Notes: generated by a model not told the origin, from the letters alone. A DNA stretch of 64,000 nt from Nitrospira sp. (GCA_031315995.1 JALDRG010000003.1:186001-250000); one strand, 5' to 3'. Positions 36,737-46,122 are shown, numbered from the stretch's first letter. Translations and numbers: made by a program.

Positions 36737-38395
36737 ATGGCTGAATATACGCTACTCATTATTCTTTTCGCGCCGTTTGCCGGCGCCCTGGCCTTGATCT
36801 TCGTCTCAAACCGCCAAGTCTCGCTCGTGCGCGGCATTGCGGCCGGTTCTGCCTTTGTCTCATTGATCGCGTCGGTCTATCTCTTTTACGCCTACGATGC
36901 AGTGAAAGGTGGTTTTCAATTCATCCAGCGGATCGAATGGTCACGGCAACTGGGAATTTCACTCCATCTTGGGGTAGACGGAATCGGCACCCCCCTGGTG
37001 TTGGCCTCCGCCATCCTGCTGTTCGCCGGCATTTTCGTCTCCTGGCACATCAAAGACCGGATGAAAGAGTTCTACATCTGGATTCTGATTCTCGCCGCCG
37101 CCACGATCGGCGTGTTCATGTCCCTGGATCTGTTCTTCCTGTATTTCTTCTATGAAATGTCCGTGATCCCCATGTACCTCCTATTGGGCATGTGGGGGAG
37201 CCACACGAAAAAATACCTCGAGATGACGGATACGGAAGGCCTCAAGCAGCGGGATTCCGTCGGCTTCATCTTCAACTTCGGCGCGAACAGCAAAGAATAC
37301 GCGGCCATGAAGTTGGTCCTGTTTCTTTCCGCGTTCGCGGTCGCGGCATTGATGGGCATTCTGCTGATCTACAAGTTCTCCGGGCTCAACACCTTCGACA
37401 TTTTAATCCTACGCGAACAGGCCCACTTTTCTGGCCCGTTAGCCACCCTTATCTGGCTGTTGATATTTTTCGGATTTGCCTCCATCGCGCCGATTTGGCC
37501 TCTGCACTCCTGGTCACCCGTCGGACATGCGGCCGCACCGGCTGCGACCAGTATGTTGCATGCCGGCGTCCTGATGAAGTTAGGACATTTCTCGATTATC
37601 CGAGTGGCCTTCGAAATTCTCCCTGAAACGACCCGCGAACTCATGCCCATTGCCGCAGTCCTCTGTATCTTCAGCATCATCTACGGTGGGCTCGTCGCCT
37701 ATTACGCAAAGGACACCAAATACGTCATCGGGTATTCCAGTTCGAGCCACATGGGGTACGTATTCCTGGGAATGGCCGCCCTCGACTATATCAGCCTGAG
37801 CGGAGCGGTCATCTACATGTTCGCTCACGCCATGGCCACCGGAATGCTGTTCGCCATGGCCGGCTGGGTCTACGACCAAACGCACACTCGCGACATTCCC
37901 TCGTTGGGTGGCCTCTCCAACCGAATGCCATTTATTTCCGCCGCCTTCGTCATCGGCTGTATGGCCTCGATCGGGATGCCCGGCACCGTGAACTTCATTG
38001 CGGAAGTGATGATCATCGTTGGGAGCTGGAACAAGTACCCCTTCCAGGTTATCGTCGCTGTCTTGGGGATCGTGCTGACCATGGCCTATCTCTTCAAGAT
38101 GATGCGCGGCCTCTTCTATGGATCGATGGCGGAAAAGTACAGCCACTCACACGATGCCGTGACCGTCATTGATCGCCTGCCGCTGCTGATCATGATCACC
38201 GTCAGCATCAGTTTCGGCATTTTCCCGGGACACCTCTACTCGGTCGTACGGTCTGGGGTCGATCCCTTGATCGCTCGTATCACCAAGGTCGTCCCGGTCG
38301 CGGAGCACCCCACAATGAACATTCCACATGCGGCCTCCCCCATCGTGCCCTTGCCTGCTTCCCGTGAAGCCATAGCGAAGGTGACTCCGCGATGA
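36737..38395 (+). CDS. nuoM2: NADH-quinone oxidoreductase subunit M, second divergent copy
   Basis: This 552-residue NuoM-type protein is strongly diverged from the first. Glu140 (FFYEMSVIPMY), Lys281 (VLMKLGHFS) and Glu423 (NFIAEVMII) are kept. The helix-7 lysine is replaced by Ile250 in FASIAPIWPLHSWSP, and the WLPDA motif after it is WSPVGHA. A loop of about 30 extra residues (158-187) follows helix 5. Two NuoM subunits define the 2M type of complex I known from Nitrospira. It is thought to move additional protons per electron pair. It overlaps nuoN by 4 bases (ATGA). Confidence 0.93.
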   Translation: MAEYTLLIILFAPFAGALALIFVSNRQVSLVRGIAAGSAFVSLIASVYLFYAYDAVKGGFQFIQRIEWSRQLGISLHLGVDGIGTPLVLASAILLFAGIFVSWHIKDRMKEFYIWILILAAATIGVFMSLDLFFLYFFYEMSVIPMYLLLGMWGSHTKKYLEMTDTEGLKQRDSVGFIFNFGANSKEYAAMKLVLFLSAFAVAALMGILLIYKFSGLNTFDILILREQAHFSGPLATLIWLLIFFGFASIAPIWPLHSWSPVGHAAAPAATSMLHAGVLMKLGHFSIIRVAFEILPETTRELMPIAAVLCIFSIIYGGLVAYYAKDTKYVIGYSSSSHMGYVFLGMAALDYISLSGAVIYMFAHAMATGMLFAMAGWVYDQTHTRDIPSLGGLSNRMPFISAAFVIGCMASIGMPGTVNFIAEVMIIVGSWNKYPFQVIVAVLGIVLTMAYLFKMMRGLFYGSMAEKYSHSHDAVTVIDRLPLLIMITVSISFGIFPGHLYSVVRSGVDPLIARITKVVPVAEHPTMNIPHAASPIVPLPASREAIAKVTPR

Positions 38396-39888
38396 CTTTC
38401 TCCCTTACCCTGTCAGTCAGCGATCTCCTGCTCCTGCTGCCCGAGCTGTTTCTCACGGCCTGGCTGTGCGCCGTCTTGATCGTCGATTTTTCCTTCAAAC
38501 GGATCGTGCAAGAACAGCTCGCGTACCTGAGCATTCTTGGATTGGTGATCACGCTGGCCTGCCTCGCGTGGTTTGACGTCACCGGCATCACCGGCACCCT
38601 ATTCGGTAAGATGTTCGTCCTCGACCGTTTGGCCATCTTCTTTAAGGTGATAATCCTCCTTGCCACGATCCTCGTGATTCTCCTCTCGATCGACTATGTG
38701 CACCGGTTTTCATTCTTTCGAGGCGAATACTATTTCCTCGTCGTCATGTCCGCTCTGGGCATGATGTTCATGACCTCGGCCAACGACCTCCTGTCACTCT
38801 TCGTCACCCTCGAGTTTGCGACATTCGGGTTTTATGTCTTGGTGTCCTATCTACGCGACGATATGGCATCCAACGAGGCTGGGCTCAAGTTTTTTATCCT
38901 TGGTGTCTTTGCGGCCGGTTTGCTGGCCTACGGCATCAGCCTCGTCTATGGCGAAACAGGCAAGCTGGTTTTTTCTGAAATGAGTGGTGCTGCCCCGACC
39001 ACCGGACTCGTGATCGGCTTCTTGCTCATTTTTGCCGCACTGGGATTCAAGATCGGCGCCGTCCCGTTCCATTCATGGATCCCTGATACGTACCATGGCG
39101 CGCCGACCCCGGTGACCGCATTTTTGTCGATCGCCCCGAAGGTGGCGGCATTTGCGATTCTGCTGCGGTTGTTCCTCGTCGCCTTGTCGACGTTCAAGCC
39201 GATCTGGGCATTGCTCATCGTCGCCGCCTCGATCCTTTCGATGACCTACGGCAATATCGTCGCCATCGCGCAACGAAATATCAAGCGTCTCTTGGCCTAT
39301 TCCGGCATCGCACAGGTCGGCAACGTGCTGATCGGCCTGGCCGCCGGAACCAAAATGGGCACCGACTCCATTTTGTTTTACCTCCTGACCTACCTCTTTG
39401 CAAACCTCGGAGCTTTCGCCGTCATCATGGCCATCAGTAACGCGGTGGGTAGCGATGAAATCGATGACTACAGCGGGCTCAATCGGCGCTCGCCGTTCCT
39501 GGCCTTTGCCATGTTGATTTTCCTCCTGTCGCTGGCAGGAGTGCCTCCGCTCGCCGGCTTTATTGGAAAGCTGTATATTTTCGTCGCCGCGATCAAGGAA
39601 GGCCTCTATATCCTGATCACCGTCGGCCTCATCAACATCGTCGTGTCGATGTACTATTACCTGATCGTCGTGAAGAAAATGTATATCAGCGAACCGCTCG
39701 ATTCCTCTCCCATCAAGACCACGGGTCCGTTGAGAGCCGTCATTTATGTCGGGCTCGCCGGGACACTCGTGATCGGAATCTATCCACAGCCGTTTCTCGA
39801 CTGGGCTGTCGCTGCCACACTAATGTTTTCCAACCTCGTCGGCCCTGCCGCCTCGATCCCTCCGTCCGTCACACCGTTCGGAGGATAA
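38392..39888 (+). CDS. nuoN: NADH-quinone oxidoreductase subunit N
   Basis: The 498-residue antiporter-like subunit is closest to the Q-module. It keeps the helix-7 lysine in LGFKIGAVPFHSWIPDTYHG. Glu in LEFATFGFYV, IKRLLAYSGIAQVG (helix 9 region) and the helix-12 lysine in GFIGKLYIF are also present. It ends the operon. I see no clear terminator in the 75 bases before the next gene. Confidence 0.95.
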   Translation: MTFSLTLSVSDLLLLLPELFLTAWLCAVLIVDFSFKRIVQEQLAYLSILGLVITLACLAWFDVTGITGTLFGKMFVLDRLAIFFKVIILLATILVILLSIDYVHRFSFFRGEYYFLVVMSALGMMFMTSANDLLSLFVTLEFATFGFYVLVSYLRDDMASNEAGLKFFILGVFAAGLLAYGISLVYGETGKLVFSEMSGAAPTTGLVIGFLLIFAALGFKIGAVPFHSWIPDTYHGAPTPVTAFLSIAPKVAAFAILLRLFLVALSTFKPIWALLIVAASILSMTYGNIVAIAQRNIKRLLAYSGIAQVGNVLIGLAAGTKMGTDSILFYLLTYLFANLGAFAVIMAISNAVGSDEIDDYSGLNRRSPFLAFAMLIFLLSLAGVPPLAGFIGKLYIFVAAIKEGLYILITVGLINIVVSMYYYLIVVKKMYISEPLDSSPIKTTGPLRAVIYVGLAGTLVIGIYPQPFLDWAVAATLMFSNLVGPAASIPPSVTPFGG

Positions 39889-39963
39889 CGGCCACCGCAC
39901 GGTCAATTCCTACGATTTCTATCAAACCCCTTCGCTTATCAACACCTTCTGCTAGAATACGAT

Positions 39964-41541
39964 GTGCCGTCCCATGAGCAGCATGCCAGGGCACACAAGC
40001 CCCGTGCGAGCTCCACTCAATTCATCCGGCTGGATCTCCCTATGGGCATGGACGAATCGAACCGCCAACAGCCCGTCAACGCCGGCGCCGAATCCCCCCT
40101 CCCTCTCTCTCCGTGGGGCGAGCGTCTGCTTGCACGGGTCTCTTTTCTTGGGCCCTTGGTTCACACCTTTCAGAAGCGATCCATTGAACATCGCGTGCTT
40201 GCCGGGTTCGGCCTCGTCTTCGCCGGCATTCTGGTCATCTCGGCGATTTCCTATCGAAATATGACGGTGCTCATTCGCAACGGACATCAAGACCAGCGCA
40301 GTCACGAATTCATCCAGGTGCTCGCCGCAACCGGCGTGGCGATCGACGACGCCGAGAACGGCCATCGACGATTTCTCGTCACCGGCGACGAGAGTTACCT
40401 TGCCGCCTACCACACGCTGCAGGAACGGGCGCCGGAATACGTTGGGTACCTGCGTGAACTTACGGCTCCCCACAGCCTCCAGCGCGCACGTGTCAACGAA
40501 CTCGAACAGTCGATTACCCAACAACTTCGAGAAGAGCGTGCGGCCATAGATCTGCGACACGAGACCGGGTTCGAGTCGGTGCGGACGATGGCCTTGGCCG
40601 GTGTGGCCAAAACCGCCCTCGATTCCGCTCGGCGACTGCAAGCGCAGATGGAACAGGACGAAACCAAGGCGCTTGCGCAACGAGTGATCGAATCCACGAC
40701 GACCACTCGCTCCAGCATCATCCTCTTAATCACGGGCGCCCTGCTTCTGTTCGTATTGCTTGCGGCCGTGTACTACCTGATTCGTCGTGACATTACCGCA
40801 CGGCGGCGGATCGCCGATGAACTCCATCGCCGCGGGGAACTCTTAGAGGCCGCCAATAAAGAACTGGAGGCCTTCAGCTATTCGGTGTCACACGATTTGC
40901 GCGCCCCGCTGCGCCATATCGACGGCTACGCCTCGCTGCTGAGAAAAGCATCCTCCACCTCGCTGGACGACAAGGCGAAACGGTACCTGCAGACGATTTC
41001 TGAATCGGCCACCAGAATGGGACAACTCATCGACGATCTCTTGGTCTTTTCCCGCATGGGACGCCAGGAAATGTTGCGCGGAACGGTCAACCTGAACCAA
41101 TTGATCGCCTCTGTGCTGCATGATCTGCGACATGACTTGCAAGATCGGGCGATCTCGTGGACAATCGCTCAACTCCCTGAAGTCACGGGAGACGCAGCGA
41201 TGTTACGCCAAGTGTTTATGAATCTCCTTGCCAACGCGATCAAGTTTACCGGGACACGACCGCAGGCCATCATCGAAATCGGGAGCTGGGGTAGCAGTCA
41301 GGAGGAACTGGTGTTATTCGTACGCGATAATGGGGTAGGATTCGATATGCGCTACGCCAACAAGTTATTCGGCGTCTTTCAACGGCTCCATCGAGCGGAT
41401 GAGTTCGAGGGGACCGGTATTGGACTGGCAAATGTCCGACGGATTATTCATCGGCACGGCGGGAAAACCTGGGCCGAAGGTGCGCTCGGCGAAGGCGCGA
41501 CCTTTTACGTCAGCCTTCCGATGGCGAGGTCCTTGGCATGA
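39964..41541 (+). CDS. Membrane sensor histidine kinase with CHASE3-like sensor domain
   Basis: A transmembrane helix (VLAGFGLVFAGILVISAISY) precedes a periplasmic, helical CHASE3-like domain. Its signature is DDAENGHRRFLVTGDESYLAAY. A second helix (SIILLITGALLLFVLLAAVYYL) follows, then HisKA with FSYSVSHDLRAPLRHIDGY and a complete HATPase (NLLANAIKFTG, DNGVGFDM, GTGIGLANVRR). The kinase looks active. The start is uncertain. GTG 39964 lies 6 bases past a TAGAAT box (39953-39958), which would give a leaderless message. ATG 40042 or 40048 would shorten the protein by 26-28 residues. It overlaps the next gene by 4 bases. Confidence 0.85.
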   Translation: MPSHEQHARAHKPRASSTQFIRLDLPMGMDESNRQQPVNAGAESPLPLSPWGERLLARVSFLGPLVHTFQKRSIEHRVLAGFGLVFAGILVISAISYRNMTVLIRNGHQDQRSHEFIQVLAATGVAIDDAENGHRRFLVTGDESYLAAYHTLQERAPEYVGYLRELTAPHSLQRARVNELEQSITQQLREERAAIDLRHETGFESVRTMALAGVAKTALDSARRLQAQMEQDETKALAQRVIESTTTTRSSIILLITGALLLFVLLAAVYYLIRRDITARRRIADELHRRGELLEAANKELEAFSYSVSHDLRAPLRHIDGYASLLRKASSTSLDDKAKRYLQTISESATRMGQLIDDLLVFSRMGRQEMLRGTVNLNQLIASVLHDLRHDLQDRAISWTIAQLPEVTGDAAMLRQVFMNLLANAIKFTGTRPQAIIEIGSWGSSQEELVLFVRDNGVGFDMRYANKLFGVFQRLHRADEFEGTGIGLANVRRIIHRHGGKTWAEGALGEGATFYVSLPMARSLA

Positions 41542-42005
41542 TCGCTTCCAAACCTATTTTGCTGGCGGAAGACAATCCACGCGATGCCGAGCTCGCACTG
41601 GCCGCGATGGAGGAACATCACCTGGCCGACAAGGTCATTCTATGTCACGACGGCGCCGAAGTGTTGGACTACCTCTACTGTCGAGGCCAATTCAAGACTC
41701 GTCTCCAGGGCAATCCGGCGGTCGTCCTGCTCGATTTGAAGATGCCGAAAGTCGATGGACTTGAAGTCCTGCGCACCATCAAGAACGACGCGGCCTTGAA
41801 GCCCATTCCGGTCGTCATGCTCACCTCTTCCCGTGAAGAGCGGGACCTAGTTGAAAGTTATGCCCTGGGCGCCAATGCCTATGTAGTCAAACCGGTCGAG
41901 TTTCACCAGTTCCTCAAGGCCGTCAAAGAGCTCGGTGTGTTTTGGGGTATGATCAACGAGCCGCCTCCGGAAGGCGCAAGCCGCGCGACCGGCCGATCGA
42001 CTTAA
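41538..42005 (+). CDS. Single-domain response regulator (Rcp1-like)
   Basis: The 155-residue receiver has the LLAEDNPRDAEL opening, the phosphoacceptor Asp66 in LLDLKMPKVDG, the switch LTSSREERD and Lys in YVVKPVEF. The inserted YCRGQFKTR segment is typical of Rcp1-type regulators, which commonly partner CHASE3 or phytochrome kinases. Its ATG overlaps the stop of the kinase gene (ATGA), making that kinase its probable partner. Confidence 0.9.
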   Translation: MIASKPILLAEDNPRDAELALAAMEEHHLADKVILCHDGAEVLDYLYCRGQFKTRLQGNPAVVLLDLKMPKVDGLEVLRTIKNDAALKPIPVVMLTSSREERDLVESYALGANAYVVKPVEFHQFLKAVKELGVFWGMINEPPPEGASRATGRST

Positions 42006-42038
42006 CTCCCGTTCGGCGTCCTGATCCCTACACACACG

Positions 42039-43679
42039 ATGACTCAGCCGTTGCGCTTCATCCATCTCGAAAGCAACCCCGCCGATGCGGAGCTGATTTC
42101 CGCTACCCTCCGAAATGCCGGCATTCTGTGCCAGTCAAAACATGCGCAGTCGCGCGAAGAGTTTCTTGCCGCACTCCGCCAGGAGGGATTCAGTCTCATT
42201 CTCGCCGACACCGCAGTCCCCGGCTTCGACGGAGCGGCCGCGCTCGCCCTCACGCGGACCCTGCATCCCGACATGCCGTTCCTCTTCGTCTCAGGCGCGC
42301 AGGGAGAAGAGTTCGCCATCGACATGATGCAGCGTGGGGCGACCGATTACATATCCAAGCAACGCCTGGGCCGGCTTGCGCCCTCCATCAAACGAACCCT
42401 GCGCGAACTCGACGAACGTTTGGAACGCAGGCGGGCGGAAGACGCGCTGCGCGTGAGCGAAAAACAGTTTCGTCAGGCCCAGAAGATGGAAGCGGTGGGG
42501 CGTCTCGCGGGAGGACTCGCCCATGATTTCAACAATCTGCTGACGGTCATCATGGGGCATAGTCAGGTCCTCATCGAAGAATTGCCCTCCGGTGATCCTA
42601 CCCGCGCCAAGATCGAAGAGATGCAGAAAGCCGGAGAACGAGCCGCGAACTTGATTCGCCAACTCATGGCCTTCAGTCGAAAGCAGCCGTTGGAACCGAA
42701 AGTCCTCCCCTTGAATTCGGTCGTCGGCAATGTAGACAGCATGCTCCGGCGCCTCATCGGTGAAGACATCCAACTGGTGATCCGCTTCGACCCCTATGAC
42801 GGTCACGTGAAGGCCAACCCCGGGCAGCTGGAACAGGTCCTCATGAATCTGGTCGTGAACGCCCGTGATGCCATGCCCAACGGAGGCCTATTGGCGATCG
42901 AAACGTCGCAAACGGAACTCGCACGTACCCCGATGCATCATCTCCACCCGTTGCCCTTGGGACAGTACGTCAAATTGACCGTTACCGATACCGGGTGCGG
43001 AATGGATGCCGACGTCCTCTCCCACCTCTTCGAACCATTTTTCACCACGAAAGAGGAACACAAGGGCACCGGGCTAGGCCTGTCCACCGTGTTCGGCATC
43101 GTCACCACCTGCGGAGGCGGGATTGATGTATGGAGCCAAGTCGGACATGGCACTACGTTTGACCTCTATTTTCCACGCGTCAATCCGCAAGCCCATACAG
43201 CGGATGCCTCGGCGCCTCAAGGCAGACTTCGCCAGGGGTCTGAGACCATTCTTCTTGTCGAAGACGATACCGGCGTGCGCGAGCTGGTCCGTCACGAACT
43301 GGTCAAGATCGGCTACCAAGTGATCGAAGCCAAAAATGGCGTCGAAGCCTGCCTCACGGCCACGCAACAGAGTTACCATGTGGACCTCTTGCTCACCGAC
43401 GTGGTGATGCCGGGGATGAACGGCCGTGAACTCGCACAACATTTGTCCGTCATCAAGCCGAATCTGCGGGTGCTCTTCATGTCGGGCTATCTGGATGATA
43501 TTTGCGTAAATAGCGGCATGGACCCCCATCGCACGACGTTTCTGCAAAAGCCGTTCACTCCTGACCTTCTCCTGCGCACGGTACGCGCCTTGCTCGACTC
43601 TTCTGCTTCTGGAACGGGCCACGCGCTCCACCAACCACCCCTACCAGGCCAGGCCCCGCGCACCGCACAAGCGCCCTGA
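42039..43679 (+). CDS. Hybrid sensor histidine kinase (REC-HisKA-HATPase-REC)
   Basis: The 546-residue cytosolic protein begins with a receiver domain. Its acidic opening is HLESNPAD, Asp57 is in ILADTAVPG and Lys is in YISKQRL. A HisKA domain follows (GGLAHDFNNLLTVIMGH), then an intact HATPase domain (NLVVNARDAM, DTGCGMD, GTGLGLSTVFGI). A C-terminal receiver has VEDDTGVREL, Asp in LLTDVVMPGMNG and Lys in LQKPF. It is likely a phosphorelay hub for the two preceding genes, 34 bases away. The kinase core belongs to the NtrB-like class. Confidence 0.9.
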   Translation: MTQPLRFIHLESNPADAELISATLRNAGILCQSKHAQSREEFLAALRQEGFSLILADTAVPGFDGAAALALTRTLHPDMPFLFVSGAQGEEFAIDMMQRGATDYISKQRLGRLAPSIKRTLRELDERLERRRAEDALRVSEKQFRQAQKMEAVGRLAGGLAHDFNNLLTVIMGHSQVLIEELPSGDPTRAKIEEMQKAGERAANLIRQLMAFSRKQPLEPKVLPLNSVVGNVDSMLRRLIGEDIQLVIRFDPYDGHVKANPGQLEQVLMNLVVNARDAMPNGGLLAIETSQTELARTPMHHLHPLPLGQYVKLTVTDTGCGMDADVLSHLFEPFFTTKEEHKGTGLGLSTVFGIVTTCGGGIDVWSQVGHGTTFDLYFPRVNPQAHTADASAPQGRLRQGSETILLVEDDTGVRELVRHELVKIGYQVIEAKNGVEACLTATQQSYHVDLLLTDVVMPGMNGRELAQHLSVIKPNLRVLFMSGYLDDICVNSGMDPHRTTFLQKPFTPDLLLRTVRALLDSSASGTGHALHQPPLPGQAPRTAQAP

Positions 43680-43714
43680 CACCATCTCGCACGCACCTCA
43701 GAGCCGGCGCGGAT

Positions 43715-43743
43715 TTGACCCTTGTGCCCATCCTTTTTATACT
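43715..43743 (+). promoter_or_regulatory. Sigma-70-like promoter for the phosphodiester-glycosidase-like gene
   Basis: TTGACC (43715-43720) and TATACT (43738-43743) are spaced by 17 bases, each a 5/6 match. The start near 43750 rules out the longest reading frame, which begins inside the -35 element. Confidence 0.6.
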
Positions 43744-43807
43744 GAGGTCGCGTGCGGCTATGTGTATCGCCGTCTCGTGCCCAAACCATGACGCGCAGAG
43801 GGCGTTG

Positions 43808-44734
43808 ATGCTCGAAAGAAATCAGCAGAGGTCACGGTCCGTTCGCCGATTGGCGAATCTGTGCGGGTGCCTGATCGCGCTCTGCATCGGCGGGACACCA
43901 CAGACCGGGTCTGCGGACACCCATGGAGTGCCCTGGGAACGATTGATCACCGGAATGCAAGTCGCGCTCTGGAGCCCCATCGAAGCCTGTCCCCAGGTTC
44001 CATCACTACTCATGCTGCATATCGACCCTGAACGGTTTCGGTTTTCCATCTATCAGTTTCGTGATGAGGGACTCCGCGCCCCGCTCTCGATTCACGACTG
44101 GCAGCAGCGGACCGATGCGTACGTTCTGTTTAATGCAGGCTTGTTTCGGGAAGACTACTCGTACCTGGGTGTGCTGCTGAAAGAGGGGCGTTCACTCGGG
44201 AGCAAGAAACATCATTCCTGGCAGGGTTTGTTCGCGGCGGAACCGACCGACGGGACACTCAGGAAGGCCCGGGTACTGGACCTGGCGTTCGACGGATTCA
44301 CAGAAGACGCCCCTCCCTATCGGGAAGCCGCGCAGTCGCTGATGCTGTTCGACCGGACGGGGAAGCTCCGGGTGCGGGACAGCGGGAAGCGCGCATTTCA
44401 AACCGTGGTCGCAGAAGACGGGGAAGGAGCCATTCTCCTCATCAAGACCGTGGATGTCGTCTCGCTCCACCACCTTGCAGACTGTCTCCACCGGCAAATG
44501 CCGTCGATTCAGCAGGCCATGGCTATGGACGGGGGCGCCTCGTCCGATGTCATCGCCAGCCCCGACCTGCTCCACGCCGCCCAGGAAACCACCTCACAAG
44601 CCACATGGCGATCGCTCCTGGCAGGCAACAGAGGTGTGCATATTCCCTTGCCGACCGTCATCGGCATCAGCCCACGAACACAGACGCGAGGCACGCCGTT
44701 ACCGGACGCATCCGCATCCTCGCGCAAGCGATGA
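43808..44734 (+). CDS. Exported phosphodiester glycosidase (NAGPA-domain) family protein
   Basis: From ATG 43808 (GAGGGCGTTG upstream) the product is 308 residues with an Arg-rich N-terminus and a signal peptide ending near TGSADTHG. The region VLFNAGLF, SWQGLFAAEP and the C-terminal AMAMDGGASSDV match the NAGPA/DUF2233 fold. The DGG motif lies at the active site in that fold. Relatives remove N-acetylglucosamine caps from phosphodiesters or act on cell-surface glycans. The substrate here is unknown. ATG 43760 is an alternative start. Confidence 0.75.
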   Translation: MLERNQQRSRSVRRLANLCGCLIALCIGGTPQTGSADTHGVPWERLITGMQVALWSPIEACPQVPSLLMLHIDPERFRFSIYQFRDEGLRAPLSIHDWQQRTDAYVLFNAGLFREDYSYLGVLLKEGRSLGSKKHHSWQGLFAAEPTDGTLRKARVLDLAFDGFTEDAPPYREAAQSLMLFDRTGKLRVRDSGKRAFQTVVAEDGEGAILLIKTVDVVSLHHLADCLHRQMPSIQQAMAMDGGASSDVIASPDLLHAAQETTSQATWRSLLAGNRGVHIPLPTVIGISPRTQTRGTPLPDASASSRKR

Positions 44735-44745
44735 CCGGCTCCAGC

Positions 44746-45171
44746 CTATTGAGCAGGCGAGACGGGAAAGCCGGCCTCTGTCCAGGCGTTCATACTGCCC
44801 ACTACATTGTACACATGCGTGTAGCCCAAATCGGCCAAAGTCTCCGCGGCAATGTTGCTGCGATGGCCGGACTGGCAATACACGACGATATGGTCGTCCA
44901 ACGACGCACCGAGTTCACGATGTCGCGCCTTCATCTCACGAAAGTCGATATTCCGATCGGTACCCGGAATCATGCCGGATGCATGTTCCTCAGGGGAACG
45001 CACATCGACCAACAGGAACCCCTTCGCCCCTATCGATGGCGCCTTGAGCAAGCCGGCGCGCAGTTGCTGGACCGTCAACGTATAGGAATGATGCGCGAGG
45101 GTAGGCTGCGGATCTTCCAAAAGGAAACCGCACAGCAATCCCACGCAGACAAGATAGCCGAGTAATCTCAT
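44746..45171 (-). CDS. Secreted rhodanese-like domain protein
   Basis: From ATG 45171 (AAAGGAGCG upstream) the product is 141 residues with a signal peptide and one rhodanese domain. The active loop is CQSGHRS, with the catalytic Cys in YCQSG. LLVDVRSPEEHASGMIPGT is the CH2A-type entry. It probably binds or transfers sulfane sulfur in the periplasm. It ends 12 bases from the convergent glycosidase-like gene. Confidence 0.85.
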   Translation of the reverse strand: MRLLGYLVCVGLLCGFLLEDPQPTLAHHSYTLTVQQLRAGLLKAPSIGAKGFLLVDVRSPEEHASGMIPGTDRNIDFREMKARHRELGASLDDHIVVYCQSGHRSNIAAETLADLGYTHVYNVVGSMNAWTEAGFPVSPAQ

Positions 45172-45233
45172 GGTCACCGCTCCTTTGGTCATACCGGAAA
45201 GGTTGGTGGTCGATGCTCTATGATAGGAGCCCT

Positions 45234-45545
45234 ATGAAAAGCTGGTCAAGAGGGAGCATCCTCTCCATGCTCATGGCTATCACAGGCTGCGGAGAAGGAG
45301 CCATCATGGTCAAAGACGCCGACAACGGCGGCGTGGTGGCGTACCCGTACCGAGCCGACCAGGGCAACCTACTCTCATCCTTTCGGAAGGAAGCGGTCCG
45401 CCTGATGGAGCAGAAGTGCCCGGATGGGTGGACGACCGTTCGGGAAGGGGAGACGAAGGGTCGGCTGCGTCAAGCCAGTCCCCTTGCAGGATCAAACGAC
45501 GTCGTCGAGGAACGGCGTTGGGGAATTCAGTTTCAGTGCAAGTGA
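45234..45545 (+). CDS. Small predicted lipoprotein
   Basis: From ATG 45234 (AGGAG at 45225-45229) the product is 103 residues. It has a lipoprotein signal ending in the lipobox AITGC. The mature part contains GGVVAYPYRADQGNLLSSFR and CPDGWTTVREGETKGR, with a conserved-looking Cys and no known domain. A TATGAT box at 45219-45224 is a possible -10 element. Role unknown; probably anchored in the inner or outer membrane. Confidence 0.65.
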   Translation: MKSWSRGSILSMLMAITGCGEGAIMVKDADNGGVVAYPYRADQGNLLSSFRKEAVRLMEQKCPDGWTTVREGETKGRLRQASPLAGSNDVVEERRWGIQFQCK

Positions 45546-45546
45546 C

Positions 45547-46122
45547 CTAAGAAGGACTGCGGTGGCCTTGCATGAGATCGTCGATCGTCAACAGGCTCAC
45601 AACCCTCACCCCGGTGTGTTCGACACGGGCTCGGCCATCCTGTTCTTTCCGATCGACGATGACCAAGGCTTCGGTCACCTCCAATCCCGCCTCTCGCGCC
45701 GCAGTGATGGCTTTCACGACAGATCCTCCGCTGGTCAACACATCATCGACGATAAGGGCACGATCGCCCGCCTTCACGACGCCTTCGACCAGCCTCCCCA
45801 GCCCATGGTCCTTCGCTTGTTTCCGCACAAAAAAGGTCCGCCATTCTCGACGGGGTGTGGCCCCGTAGGCGAAGTCCGAAATCGTCGTCGCGATCGAGAT
45901 CGCCCCGATCTCCAAGCCCCCAAGACACTCGATCTCAAGGTGCTTGGTCGCTTCCCAGGCGCGCTGTGCCATCAGGTGACGGGCATGAGGAAACGCCATC
46001 AAGGTCCGGCAATCGACATAGAACGGACTCGTCTGCCCTGAGGCGAGTTTGAACCCGCCTGCAGGGTCCCACTTGAACGACTGAGTCTTGTGAAACGCGG
46101 CGATCAGGTCGTCGTGCAGCAT
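45547..46122 (-). CDS. pyrE: Orotate phosphoribosyltransferase
   Basis: From ATG 46122 (AGAGGA upstream) the product is 191 residues. The PRPP-binding loop ALIVDDVLTSGGSV is diagnostic. FKLASGQTSPFYVDCR and the flexible-loop basic segment FFVRKQAKDHG are also typical. It converts orotate and PRPP to orotidine 5'-phosphate in pyrimidine synthesis. An upstream in-frame start at 46152 would add 10 residues without support. Its stop faces the small lipoprotein gene one base away. Confidence 0.93.
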   Translation of the reverse strand: MLHDDLIAAFHKTQSFKWDPAGGFKLASGQTSPFYVDCRTLMAFPHARHLMAQRAWEATKHLEIECLGGLEIGAISIATTISDFAYGATPRREWRTFFVRKQAKDHGLGRLVEGVVKAGDRALIVDDVLTSGGSVVKAITAAREAGLEVTEALVIVDRKEQDGRARVEHTGVRVVSLLTIDDLMQGHRSPS

